A stretch of DNA of 64,000 nt from Flagellimonas hymeniacidonis (GCF_008040165.1 NZ_VRUR01000001.1:122150-186149), one strand, 5' to 3'; numbered from the stretch's first letter, positions 54,262 through 62,498 are shown. Notes: generated by a model not told the origin, from the letters alone. Numbers and translations: made by a program.

Positions 54262-55293
54262 CTAGCACAATATTGGTTCAACTTCGGTTCCTTCTTCCAA
54301 CCCGATAGGATTAATGTATATCATATCATTATCCAATCGTAACTCATATGTGGCCACTTTTTCTGTAAAAGGCGGAGGAGATTGTCCATTATGGGGCAGA
54401 TATTGATATCCATGCCAAGGACAGGTAACACATCCATCTACAATCTTGCCTTCCCCCAATGGACCACCTTGATGCTTACAGACATTATGGATTGCTGATA
54501 ATTTACCATCGTACTTAAAAATCGCTACGCGTTTCTTTCCTACGGAAAATATTTTAGCCCTGTCTTCAGGAATTTCATGCACATCACATACTTTCAACCA
54601 TCCTCCAGTATCTTTTTCCCCCTTAAATCCATCTACTTTAGATTCTTTAAAAGCCGCCACTAAATGCAAACTGCTTATCACGATAAACCCTAAAACCAAA
54701 ATACCTATTGTAAATACTGATGTTTCTTGTTGAAATGCCCCTAAAAAAACATGAAGAAGTATCAGGGCATAAGCAACATAAACAAGCATATGGAGCCCTT
54801 TCCATACATTCGGAGAAAGGTTTTTCAGAAAAAAATCATGACTTGTGGAAGCCATAAAGAACAATATTAACAAGGCTAAAAAACCCAAAACTTGAAATGG
54901 GAAATTGGTCAAGGAACCATAATCCATATTGGAAGTGAATACAGCATAAATTGAGTTCACATTTCCCAATGTGTGAAAATGAATTATTGCAAAAACTCCA
55001 TGGATTAGAGCGGCTAAAAACATACTTACTCCCAAATGTCTACGATTGTACAAAATGGGTAAAAATTGAGGGTTTAGCCTGCTTAAGGGGCCAATGACCA
55101 AAATGATATGAAGCATTATGACCGCTAACGAGCCAAATGCCCGAATAATCATTGTTTCCGCTATGGTTTCCGGATTGAACGCCAATGTTAGGGCTATAAA
55201 TAGTACTAAGTATAAGACCATTCCCAAAGCAATGATCTTATCATAGGTTTTTTTGTGCTTATTCCAAAGCACCAGTTTATAATCCAATCCCAT
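54262..55293 (-). CDS. Ferric-reductase-like heme b membrane protein fused to a Rieske domain
   Basis: 343 residues. Residues ~18-215 contain about six helices with histidines placed as in ferric-reductase/YedZ-type heme b domains (HLGVSMFLAALIHG, GLHMLVYVAYALILLH). Residues ~230-335 form a Rieske 2Fe-2S domain with C272-K-H274 and C291-P-W-H294 (CKHQGGPLGEG, CPWHGYQY). The sequence suggests electron transfer between a soluble donor or acceptor and membrane heme. The start overlaps the preceding stop by one base (TAATG). Confidence 0.88.
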   Translation of the reverse strand: MGLDYKLVLWNKHKKTYDKIIALGMVLYLVLFIALTLAFNPETIAETMIIRAFGSLAVIMLHIILVIGPLSRLNPQFLPILYNRRHLGVSMFLAALIHGVFAIIHFHTLGNVNSIYAVFTSNMDYGSLTNFPFQVLGFLALLILFFMASTSHDFFLKNLSPNVWKGLHMLVYVAYALILLHVFLGAFQQETSVFTIGILVLGFIVISSLHLVAAFKESKVDGFKGEKDTGGWLKVCDVHEIPEDRAKIFSVGKKRVAIFKYDGKLSAIHNVCKHQGGPLGEGKIVDGCVTCPWHGYQYLPHNGQSPPPFTEKVATYELRLDNDMIYINPIGLEEGTEVEPILC

Positions 55294-55682
55294 TAGAATT
55301 CCATTTTTAGTATTTCTTCATTCTTGAGTACATCCTGTATTATGATTCCTTGGATTTCTTTTTCAGAAGGAAATGTATAAGAACCTATACCCTTTATTTG
55401 CCCCAATTTTGTGCCCTTCTCCCCTTTCATATTCAAAGCATAGATCACAGATGAAGCACTTTTAAGTGGATACTTTACATTTAATTCAAGAATATAGGCT
55501 CCATCGCTCTTTGTTAAATTGGCATCAACCATATTATTGCTTGAACTTCCATTGGTTTCATAAGAAATGTTCTCAGGTTGATTAAAATTCAAATCCTTGA
55601 TAATCAAAATCAACAAAATGGGCAGTATGATCGCAAGCAACAACCAACTGTATTTATGTCTTTTTCTTAAATTGGCATCCAT
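55293..55682 (-). CDS. Small membrane-anchored protein, unknown
   Basis: 129 residues. A basic N-terminus and one helix (YSWLLLAIILPILLILII, residues ~11-28), then an extracytoplasmic beta-rich domain (DGAYILELNVKYPLKSASSV, GSYTFPSEKEIQGIII). No cysteines or metal motif. It overlaps both neighbours by one base, so it is made together with the heme b-Rieske protein and could be an accessory subunit. Confidence 0.75.
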   Translation of the reverse strand: MDANLRKRHKYSWLLLAIILPILLILIIKDLNFNQPENISYETNGSSSNNMVDANLTKSDGAYILELNVKYPLKSASSVIYALNMKGEKGTKLGQIKGIGSYTFPSEKEIQGIIIQDVLKNEEILKMEF

Positions 55683-55897
55683 TAATCTGCAGTTTGGGAT
55701 TTAAATAGCCTTCTCAATAAAAAGGGCCATGTGGCTACTACTCCAGGAAAAAGAAGTAGTCGAACCTTCTTTTTACTATCCCTCATTATGGAATCAATTT
55801 TTGATGCGCCTAGGAGCATAAAATACAATCCAAACAGCAATCCCACACCAAAGTACAGGGCTAAGATTGTCAAAAAAGCAGTTATTACCGTTTCCAT
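55682..55897 (-). CDS. Small membrane protein, unknown
   Basis: 71 residues. One long or two short helices (VITAFLTILALYFGVGLLFG...), then a basic segment (RDSKKKVRLLLFPGVVATWPFLLRRL). No family recognised. It starts one base after the Rieske-TPP gene and ends in a one-base overlap with the 129-residue gene. Confidence 0.72.
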   Translation of the reverse strand: METVITAFLTILALYFGVGLLFGLYFMLLGASKIDSIMRDSKKKVRLLLFPGVVATWPFLLRRLFKSQTAD

Positions 55898-55898
55898 C

Positions 55899-57854
55899 TT
55901 AAATCAGGTTTACATCCGTTAGCACCTCTAAAACGGCTGGTCCCTTCTCTGCATAAAGCGCTTTCATTGCAGCCTCTAAATCATCTTGATTTTCAACTCG
56001 CTTACCCCAAGCGCCACAAGATTGCGCAAATTCAGCAAAGTTTGGGTTGGAAAGGGAGGTTTTCCATACATCAAATTCACCTGCACGTTGTTCTTTGGAA
56101 ATTTTACCAAGTTCATGATTGTTCAAAACAATAAGCTTTACAGGCATATTATACTTTACCAATGTGGTGATTTCAGCTAAATATTGACATAGCCCTCCAT
56201 CCCCAGCAACGGCAACTACTGGGCGAGAATCTCCAACCGCGGTCCAAGCGCCAATAGCCGCGGGCAACGCAAACCCAATAGAGCCTAAATAACCAGACAT
56301 TAAAAAATCTTGATTGGTAGGTTCAAAATAGCGTCCAAAGGAATATGCATTATTACCCACATCTACACACATCACTGCATTTTCAGGGGTCAACTTATTC
56401 ATCGTTTCAAAAACGGCAATGGAACTAATACCATTGTTTGAAGTTTCCAAAAGTCGTTTTGCCTTTTCTTCCTTCCAAATTTTCCAACGCTCCGCTATTT
56501 CAGGAGTTTGATCTACGGTGTTTATATTTCCGTTTAGTTCATCTTCAAAAATTTCAAGGGTTCTTGATATTTCACCCCAAACAGCAACTTCAACTTTATG
56601 AAATTTACTTAATGCCATGGGATCAAAGTCAACCTGAATAATGGGTTTTTTGGGGGTTATTCCGGTGTGATTGGAGAATGAAGCTCCAAAAACAAGCAAT
56701 AAATCGGATTCATTCATAAACCAAGAAGCAATGGGAGTGCCACTGCGCCCCAAAACACCACCGCCAAGGCGATGATTATCAGCAATTAGACCCTTACCCT
56801 TAAAAGTTGTGACCACCGTCGCATTTAAGCGTTCTGCAAACTTTACAATTGCCTTTTTATGTGCTCTAGCCCCATGACCCATTACAATTACAGGGCGTTT
56901 TGACTTTTTTATCAATTCAACTGCATCATTTACGGCCTCTTTTGGAGGTGCTATTTCCATAGCTGTAATGCGCTTATCTGGTGTTTGCGCTTTTTCATTG
57001 GGTTTGGCCAATCTTTCTTGAACCTCATCAGGAAACGTCAAATGGGAAACATCGCGCTTTAAAATAGCATTCTTTACCGCCAAAGACATCAATTCCGCAT
57101 GTTTACTGTCACTTTGTACACGTTGATTGAATTCAGCAACAGTACTAAATCCTCTAACCAAATCTACTTCTTGAAAATTTCCTGTTCCCACCACCTGCGT
57201 GGCTACTTGACCCGTTAACGCCAAAAGCGGCGCTCGGTCTACCTTAGCATCCCACATCCCCGTATACATATTGGTAGCTCCGGGACCAGCGATTGAAAAA
57301 CATGCTGCAGGCTTGCCAGTTAATTTTCCATACGCAGAAGCAGCAAAAGCAGCGGCGCCTTCATGCCGTATTCCGTAAAAGTTTAACTTTCCTTTCTCCT
57401 CCTGACGTTTCATGGCATCGGCAAAACCTAGATTGGAATGTCCTACCATTCCAAAAACCTTGGTTACACCCCAGTTTACCATAGTTTCTGCCATAATATC
57501 GGAAACAGTGGCCTCATGAACATCCTCTTCCTCTACTCCAACATAAATGGCATTATCTTCTTCTTTAACTTCAAAAGTCTCGATGCCGTCATCATACCCC
57601 CCTGGAGGTAAGCCTGTACAAGGATCAAAATCCCAACCATGCCATGGACAGCGGAGCATTCCATTTTCAATAGATCCTTCACCCAATGGTCCTCCTTGGT
57701 GTGGACATTTATTGTCCAATGCAGAAAACTTGCCTTTAAAATGGGTCAAACAAATTCCTTTGTGGGCAGCAGTTACCGTTTTAACCCTCCCTTCTGGAAG
57801 TTCCCTTTTATTATCTAATACTTTATGCCAAATCGTTTTTCTTGAAGAAGCCAT
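55899..57854 (-). CDS. Rieske domain fused to a thiamine-diphosphate-dependent enzyme (pyruvate oxidase/acetolactate synthase-like)
   Basis: 651 residues. Residues ~5-107 are a Rieske domain (C50-P-H52 and C69-P-W-H72; CPHQGGPLGEG, CPWHGWDFD). Residues ~115-651 are a full ThDP enzyme of the POX/ALS family: catalytic Glu165 in GIRHEGAAAFAASAYG, SIAGPGATNMYTG, central domain PVIVMGHGARAHKKA, and the ThDP motif VAGDGGLCQYLA ending in IVLNNHE. Such enzymes decarboxylate 2-oxo acids; oxidases pass electrons to FAD and quinone. The fused Rieske centre suggests the electrons leave through it. Substrate unknown. Third gene of the operon. Confidence 0.9.
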   Translation of the reverse strand: MASSRKTIWHKVLDNKRELPEGRVKTVTAAHKGICLTHFKGKFSALDNKCPHQGGPLGEGSIENGMLRCPWHGWDFDPCTGLPPGGYDDGIETFEVKEEDNAIYVGVEEEDVHEATVSDIMAETMVNWGVTKVFGMVGHSNLGFADAMKRQEEKGKLNFYGIRHEGAAAFAASAYGKLTGKPAACFSIAGPGATNMYTGMWDAKVDRAPLLALTGQVATQVVGTGNFQEVDLVRGFSTVAEFNQRVQSDSKHAELMSLAVKNAILKRDVSHLTFPDEVQERLAKPNEKAQTPDKRITAMEIAPPKEAVNDAVELIKKSKRPVIVMGHGARAHKKAIVKFAERLNATVVTTFKGKGLIADNHRLGGGVLGRSGTPIASWFMNESDLLLVFGASFSNHTGITPKKPIIQVDFDPMALSKFHKVEVAVWGEISRTLEIFEDELNGNINTVDQTPEIAERWKIWKEEKAKRLLETSNNGISSIAVFETMNKLTPENAVMCVDVGNNAYSFGRYFEPTNQDFLMSGYLGSIGFALPAAIGAWTAVGDSRPVVAVAGDGGLCQYLAEITTLVKYNMPVKLIVLNNHELGKISKEQRAGEFDVWKTSLSNPNFAEFAQSCGAWGKRVENQDDLEAAMKALYAEKGPAVLEVLTDVNLI

Positions 57855-57880
57855 AGTTAGTTGTTATTTTTTCAAGTTAA

Positions 57881-59122
57881 TCAGTTAGTTTTAAGTAATC
57901 TCGACACTACCTTATCAATGGTAAGTCCTTGCACTATAATTGAGAAAACCACAACACAATATGTAACAAAAATCAATGCCTCCCTAAATTCTCCATCTGG
58001 TAAAGTCAATGCAAGTGCAATTGAAATTCCTCCTCGTAAACCTGCCCAGGTCAATATGGTCATTTTATTCTTATTGCTGCGGTGTTCTTTTTTCAAAAAT
58101 ATGTTTGAAATAAAAACAGAAATATATCTTGAAAAGAGCACAATCGGAATTGCTACTAGTCCAGCAATTAAATAATTTAGTTGAAAATCAAGGCTCACTA
58201 TTTCCAACCCTATCAAAACGAATAGGATAGCGTTTAAAATTTCATCCAAGACCATCCAAAATATATTCATGTTTTCTTTTAATGGTTCACTTTTACAAGA
58301 TTTATGCAGATAATCACCAATCATTAATCCCATAACTACCATCGCCAATGCTCCAGAAACATGAATTAATGAAGCCAGCCAATATCCTCCCATAACAATA
58401 GCTATGGAGATATGCACCGCCACAATGGGTGATTCATATATTCTATTAAGAAAAAGTTTACCGATATATCCCAAGACAAACCCCAAGGCAATTCCTCCAA
58501 AAGCTTCTTGGGCAAATTCTAAAAAGATATGTGACGGTTCAACGCCATGGCCACCAGACATAGTAGCTATGGATAAAAGTGATATAAAAACCACGATTCC
58601 CACACCATCATTGAATAAGGACTCGCCCACTATCTTAATTTCTAAATCCTTTGGTGCTCCTGCCTTTTTTAGTAACGCTAGAACGGCAATAGGATCTGTT
58701 GGAGAGATTAAAGAGCCAAAAACAAGACAATATATATAGTCGAAGTTCAGGCCAAAAAAACCACTTACAAAATAAAACAATGTTCCAATTAGAAATGTGG
58801 AGATTAAAACCCCTACTGAGGCATATATAAGGACAGGACCTTTTTCTTCGAGCAGATTGTGAAGATTTACATGTATAGAACCGGCAAAAAGTAAAAAACT
58901 CAGTAGAAAATCAAACAAAATTGTTCTAAAGTCAATTTCGTCAATAACCGAACAGACACTGACAAAAGCCTCATGATCAATAAAATTAAGGGCTCCAATC
59001 AATAATGAAGCTACAATTGCTAAAAGCATGACACCGATAGTATCTGGAAGCTTCAGTACTTTTTTATTGATAAAGCTGAGTAAGGAGGATAGGGCTACTA
59101 TGCCCGTGAAAATTTGAAACAT
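57881..59122 (-). CDS. NhaP-type (CPA1) Na+/H+ antiporter
   Basis: 413 residues and about 12 helices. CPA1 motifs: VFGSLISPTDPIAVLALL, GESLFNDGVGIVVFI (ion-binding Asp), HVSGALAMVVMGLMIGDY, NAILFVLIGLEIV and LTWAGLRGGISIALAL. Exchanges Na+ (or K+) for H+. It lies between two Rieske-fusion genes in the same tight operon (11 and 26 base gaps), so ion homeostasis may be linked to this redox system. Confidence 0.92.
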   Translation of the reverse strand: MFQIFTGIVALSSLLSFINKKVLKLPDTIGVMLLAIVASLLIGALNFIDHEAFVSVCSVIDEIDFRTILFDFLLSFLLFAGSIHVNLHNLLEEKGPVLIYASVGVLISTFLIGTLFYFVSGFFGLNFDYIYCLVFGSLISPTDPIAVLALLKKAGAPKDLEIKIVGESLFNDGVGIVVFISLLSIATMSGGHGVEPSHIFLEFAQEAFGGIALGFVLGYIGKLFLNRIYESPIVAVHISIAIVMGGYWLASLIHVSGALAMVVMGLMIGDYLHKSCKSEPLKENMNIFWMVLDEILNAILFVLIGLEIVSLDFQLNYLIAGLVAIPIVLFSRYISVFISNIFLKKEHRSNKNKMTILTWAGLRGGISIALALTLPDGEFREALIFVTYCVVVFSIIVQGLTIDKVVSRLLKTN

Positions 59123-59133
59123 ATGTTTAGCAT

Positions 59134-60747
59134 TTAGCGAACTCCCGCATAATTGATTCCTGTTAGGTCATGCATATCCTTATTAAAAGTAGACAGGTCA
59201 TTATGATTAAATTTTGAAACATCATCATAACCACAGGAACGTGCCACTACCTTAATTAAATCATTAGTGGCGCTGAAAAAATTATGCAATTGTTTGGCCG
59301 AAGAATCAATGATCAATCTACTTCTCAGGCTTTCTTTTTGTGTAGCGATACCCACAGGGCAATTATTGCTCCCGCACGCACGCATACCCAAACAACCTAT
59401 TGCCTGAATGGCGGAATTTGAAACAGCTATGGCATCTGCTCCCAACATCATCGCTTTTGAAAAGTCTTCTGCAATCCGCAGTCCTCCGGTAATAATGAGT
59501 GTAACATCTGTAGCTCCTACTTTATCTAAATACTTTCTGGCTCTTGCCAATGCAGGAATTGTAGGAACATTAATATTGTCTCGAAGAATTGTTGGTGCTG
59601 AACCTGTTCCACCTCCGCGTCCGTCTAAAATGATGTAATCTACCCCAACATCCAATGCAAACTGAATGTCTTTTTCAATATGACTTGCAGCAATTTTAAA
59701 CCCTATTGGTATTCCTCCTGTACGTTCTCTAACTTTTTCGGCAAAGGATTTAAAATCCTTCACTCCATGAAAATCTGGGAAGGTTGCAGGGCTAATAGCG
59801 GTTTCGCCCTCTTTTAATCCTCTTACTTCGGCTATTTCTTTGCTTACCTTATTCCCAGGTAAGTGTCCGCCTGTGCCTGTTTTGGCTCCTTGCCCACCTT
59901 TAAAATGAAAGGCTTGTACATTATCCAGCTTATCCCAAGAAAAGCCAAACTGTGCCGAGGCCAATTCATAAAAATATCTGGAGTTATTTTTTTGCTCATC
60001 TGGCAACATCCCTCCTTCTCCAGAACAAATTCCTGTTCCGGCCATCTCGGCTCCTTTAGATAGGGCAATCTTTGCTTCTCTGGATAGTGCACCAAAACTC
60101 ATATCGCTTACAAACAGGGGTATATCCAAAACCAGTGGCTTTTTGGATTTTGGGCCAATAGTCACTTTTGTTTCCACTTCTTCATGATCTAAAAGAGGCC
60201 TGCTTGCCAGCTGTGCCGGCAAAAACTGAATATCGCTCCATTTGGGCAAGGTATTTCTATCCACACCCATGGATGAGGAAAACCCGTGATGTCCAAGATT
60301 CTTAAGGCCGTTTTGGGCCAATTCCTTGATATAGCCAGTATAGGGTTCGGTATCTTCAGGATGTGTGTCTGCGTACGTACCTAAATAGGCATCCCTATCA
60401 AAAGGTTGTGGGTGTTCATTTTCAAAAGCTGCTATTTCATGTTCATCAACTTGCAATGAATCGCCTTCAACATGCTCTTGAAACTTATGAAGCTGTTCGT
60501 TATTATTATATTCACTTATTCCTGTGTCGTACCGGTAATCCCACCCATGAACTCCGCAAATAAGGTTTTGGCCTTCTACATGACCATCTGCTAAAAGGGC
60601 CCCTCGGTGGTGGCAACGGCCATATAAAACAGATATTCCTGTTTCGTGTTTTATAATGACTAAATCGGTGTTTTTGACTAAGGCGTATGCTGGTTTTTTT
60701 TCTTCAAGAGTAGAAATCTTTGCAATCTCGATAAGCTTTTGTGACAT
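59134..60747 (-). CDS. Rieske domain fused to a glutamate-synthase-like FMN/3Fe-4S domain
   Basis: 537 residues. Residues ~4-105 are a Rieske domain (C45-H-H47, C64-G-V-H67; RCHHRGALLADG, CGVHGWDYRYD). From residue ~150 on it follows the FMN-binding domain of glutamate synthase large subunits (PLFVSDMSFGALSREAK, GEGGMLPDEQ, KGGQGAKTGTGGHLPG, DGRGGGTGSAP), with 3Fe-4S ligands C452, C458 and C463 (C-x5-C-x4-C). The glutaminase domain of GltB is missing, so ammonia release from glutamine is not expected. First gene of the eight-gene operon. Confidence 0.9.
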   Translation of the reverse strand: MSQKLIEIAKISTLEEKKPAYALVKNTDLVIIKHETGISVLYGRCHHRGALLADGHVEGQNLICGVHGWDYRYDTGISEYNNNEQLHKFQEHVEGDSLQVDEHEIAAFENEHPQPFDRDAYLGTYADTHPEDTEPYTGYIKELAQNGLKNLGHHGFSSSMGVDRNTLPKWSDIQFLPAQLASRPLLDHEEVETKVTIGPKSKKPLVLDIPLFVSDMSFGALSREAKIALSKGAEMAGTGICSGEGGMLPDEQKNNSRYFYELASAQFGFSWDKLDNVQAFHFKGGQGAKTGTGGHLPGNKVSKEIAEVRGLKEGETAISPATFPDFHGVKDFKSFAEKVRERTGGIPIGFKIAASHIEKDIQFALDVGVDYIILDGRGGGTGSAPTILRDNINVPTIPALARARKYLDKVGATDVTLIITGGLRIAEDFSKAMMLGADAIAVSNSAIQAIGCLGMRACGSNNCPVGIATQKESLRSRLIIDSSAKQLHNFFSATNDLIKVVARSCGYDDVSKFNHNDLSTFNKDMHDLTGINYAGVR

Positions 60748-60795
60748 ATTTGGTTAGCTATTTTTTAAGGTTGAATTTAGTCTTAGGTCGAAAAA

Positions 60796-60813
60796 TTGTA
60801 ATACGCATTACAA
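60796..60813. promoter_or_regulatory. Crp/Fnr-like palindrome upstream of the Rieske operon
   Basis: TTGTAA-TACGCA-TTACAA, an inverted repeat whose exact arms can be read as 6-bp half-sites with a 6-base centre (7-bp arms if the flanking T/A is included). The spacing is like Crp sites (TTGTGA-N6-TCACAA). It ends 49 bases before the start codon at 60747, a place suited to activation or repression. The regulator is not encoded nearby. Confidence 0.5.
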
Positions 60814-60901
60814 GAGTAAGTTAGCGTTAATACTAATGCAACGGGCTAAAAACTATTAAAATGTGTCGGCTGTAGTAAGTCTTGCTCATTTTTTCATAAA
60901 A

Positions 60902-60931
60902 GAAAACCCAAGCATAATATACTTGGGTTTC
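60902..60931. terminator. Terminator-like hairpin
   Basis: The stem AAACCCAAG / CTTGGGTTT has an 8-base AT loop; on the - strand it is followed by TTCTTTT. It may terminate - strand read-through from the sigma operon or a short transcript starting between the two hairpins. Confidence 0.5.
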
Positions 60932-61025
60932 TTGACAACCTAAATCCAATCATCAATCAAAAACTATCTTGACTACCTAATACTATATTAGATGTGTCTT
61001 TTCTAAAAAACTTGTGGTCCAACAA

Positions 61026-61053
61026 AAAAGCTTGGAAAAAGATTCCAAGCTTT
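61026..61053 (-). terminator. Intrinsic terminator after the sigma-factor operon
   Basis: The stem AAAGCTTGGAA / TTCCAAGCTTT has a 5-base loop; on the - strand a T-run of six follows. It lies just after the Spy-like gene (ends at 61097). Confidence 0.75.
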
Positions 61054-61096
61054 ATAAGCTACGATTAGATCTAAGTGCAATAATTTTGTTTATCTC

Positions 61097-61546
61097 TTAA
61101 GGTCTTCGACCTTTTCCATGACGATGTAATGCTTGGGATATAATCATATCTAGTTTAGCCTTTTGCTGCGGAGTACAAATTTTGCCCACTGCTTTAAAGT
61201 GATTAAATACGTTTAGCTCTTTCTCTTTACTTAATTGTGCTATAATAGAGGTAATTGAATCTGCTTGCTCTTCGGTAAACTGCTGATTCCCTATCCCATC
61301 AAAGAGATTATCTTTTAGTCTTCTTGTCTGCTCATCAATACTTCTCATTGCACGCATATGCCCATCACTTAATTCTCTAAATTGTTCCATTTGATTTACA
61401 TCAAAACCCAATTCCTTAACGATAAAATCTCCAGGAGGTCCGGGGGGTCTTCTATCTGGGCCCTGTTGAAATAACATAAAAAGGAGAATCCCATTCATCA
61501 CCACCAAAAAAAGTAAGAGAAGGCCTAAGAGTAGATTTTTCTTCAT
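61097..61546 (-). CDS. Spy/CpxP-like periplasmic protein
   Basis: 149 residues. One N-terminal helix (LLLGLLLLFLVVMNGILLFML), then a helical, charged domain resembling the Spy/CpxP fold: LGFDVNQMEQFRELSDGHMRAMRSI, QQFTEEQADSITSIIAQLSKE and ICTPQQKAKLDMII, where TPQQKAKLD corresponds to the LTxxQ-type repeats. Such proteins are periplasmic chaperones or metal/envelope-stress sensors. Third gene of the sigma operon, one base after the putative anti-sigma gene. Confidence 0.85.
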   Translation of the reverse strand: MKKNLLLGLLLLFLVVMNGILLFMLFQQGPDRRPPGPPGDFIVKELGFDVNQMEQFRELSDGHMRAMRSIDEQTRRLKDNLFDGIGNQQFTEEQADSITSIIAQLSKEKELNVFNHFKAVGKICTPQQKAKLDMIISQALHRHGKGRRP

Positions 61547-61547
61547 A

Positions 61548-61868
61548 TTACTTAGTTAAAATGGAATTATCTTCGTTGTTAGAAAGGCCATAGGCTTGTG
61601 CAAATGTCTCTATCTCCTCTATTTGATTGCTATTGTTATAAACATATAGTGCCCCAAAATTTAAAAAAGCAAAAATAACCAACGCCGCAATTTGATATTT
61701 GGGTAAAAACCAATCCAATACGTTTGAAACTTCATTTACTTCATTGTCGCTAGACAACCTATTGAGCACTCTATCTTTAAAAAACGGAGGAGTATTCACC
61801 GCTTCAATATGAGATACCGTTTCTAGGACCTCATCAATTTTTTGCTGTGTATTTTTTTTACCATCCAT
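61548..61868 (-). CDS. Putative membrane anti-sigma factor
   Basis: 106 residues from ATG 61868. Residues 1-55 are cytoplasmic and helical (TQQKIDEVLETVSHIEAVNTPPFFKDRVLNRL), with one helix at ~61-78 (YQIAALVIFAFLNFGALYVY) and a short outside tail. It lies between an ECF sigma gene and a Spy-like gene, the classical place for an anti-sigma factor, but no zinc-binding HxxxCxxC motif is present. An in-frame TTG at 61910 would add residues encoded by a 12-base A-run. Confidence 0.72.
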   Translation of the reverse strand: MDGKKNTQQKIDEVLETVSHIEAVNTPPFFKDRVLNRLSSDNEVNEVSNVLDWFLPKYQIAALVIFAFLNFGALYVYNNSNQIEEIETFAQAYGLSNNEDNSILTK

Positions 61869-61895
61869 GATTTTTAATGTTATATAGTTTAGATG

Positions 61896-61907
61896 TTTTT
61901 TTTTTTT
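61896..61907 (-). repeat. 12-base homopolymer (A12 on the minus strand)
   Basis: Twelve consecutive T on the + strand, between the sigma gene stop and the anti-sigma start. Such runs are prone to slippage in replication and sequencing. Confidence 0.8.
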
Positions 61908-61919
61908 CAACCTTGCGGC

Positions 61920-62498
61920 TTAGGGCACATTTTTATAATATTCTGTTAAAATCTTCTGCAAATTCTTTTTTGCCCTGAACAATAATGACTCAATTGAGGA
62001 TACGCTTTTTTCGGTAACCTCGCTCACTTCTTTGTAGCTCATACCATCAACTTTATGCAATGTAAACACCACTTTTTGTGCTTCTGGAAGCTTATTAATC
62101 GCGCTGAATAGAAGCTCACTTTTTTCCTTGTTTTCTAGTTGAATCCCAGGGTGATTGAATTCAGTAAAATAAGAAGATTTATCTACGGGCATTTCACCAC
62201 CTGTAATCGATTGCATAAAACCAAAACGCTTCTTGGTGCTTTTCTTTCTTATAAATTCCAAACTCTTGTTCACAGAAATCCTATATATCCAAGTGGAAAG
62301 TTTGGAGTCGCCCTTAAACTTTTTAATAGAATTAAACACCTCAACAAAAACTTCCTGTGCTATATCTTCAGCATCCTCCTTGTTGGGAACAAATGAGAGA
62401 CAAGTATTAAAGACCTTGCCTTGATAATCATCTAACAATCTACTGTAAGCGGATTGTTTCTGCTCTCTAAGATCCGCTAAAAACTGCTTGTCCTCCAA
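61920..62498 (-). CDS. ECF-type RNA polymerase sigma factor
   Basis: 192 residues. It starts at TTG 62498; an in-frame stop lies five codons upstream and no ATG is available. Region 2: NTCLSFVPNKEDAEDIAQEVFVEVF, LSTWIYRISVNKSLEFIRKK; region 4: LPEAQKVVFTLHKVDGMSYKEVSE, KSVSSIESLLFRAKKNLQKIL. Directs RNA polymerase to a small stress regulon. The anti-sigma and Spy-like genes downstream suggest envelope or metal stress as the signal (inference). It is divergent from the EF-hand/YHYH genes, which could be targets. Confidence 0.92.
   Translation of the reverse strand: MEDKQFLADLREQKQSAYSRLLDDYQGKVFNTCLSFVPNKEDAEDIAQEVFVEVFNSIKKFKGDSKLSTWIYRISVNKSLEFIRKKSTKKRFGFMQSITGGEMPVDKSSYFTEFNHPGIQLENKEKSELLFSAINKLPEAQKVVFTLHKVDGMSYKEVSEVTEKSVSSIESLLFRAKKNLQKILTEYYKNVP

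Larger units (their letters stand above)
60748..61096. other. Divergence-free intergenic region with operator and two hairpins
   Basis: 349 bases between the Rieske operon start and the end of the sigma-factor operon. It holds the Crp-like palindrome (60796-60813), the hairpin at 60902-60931 and the terminator at 61026-61053, listed separately. No ORF of useful length was found. Confidence 0.6.
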
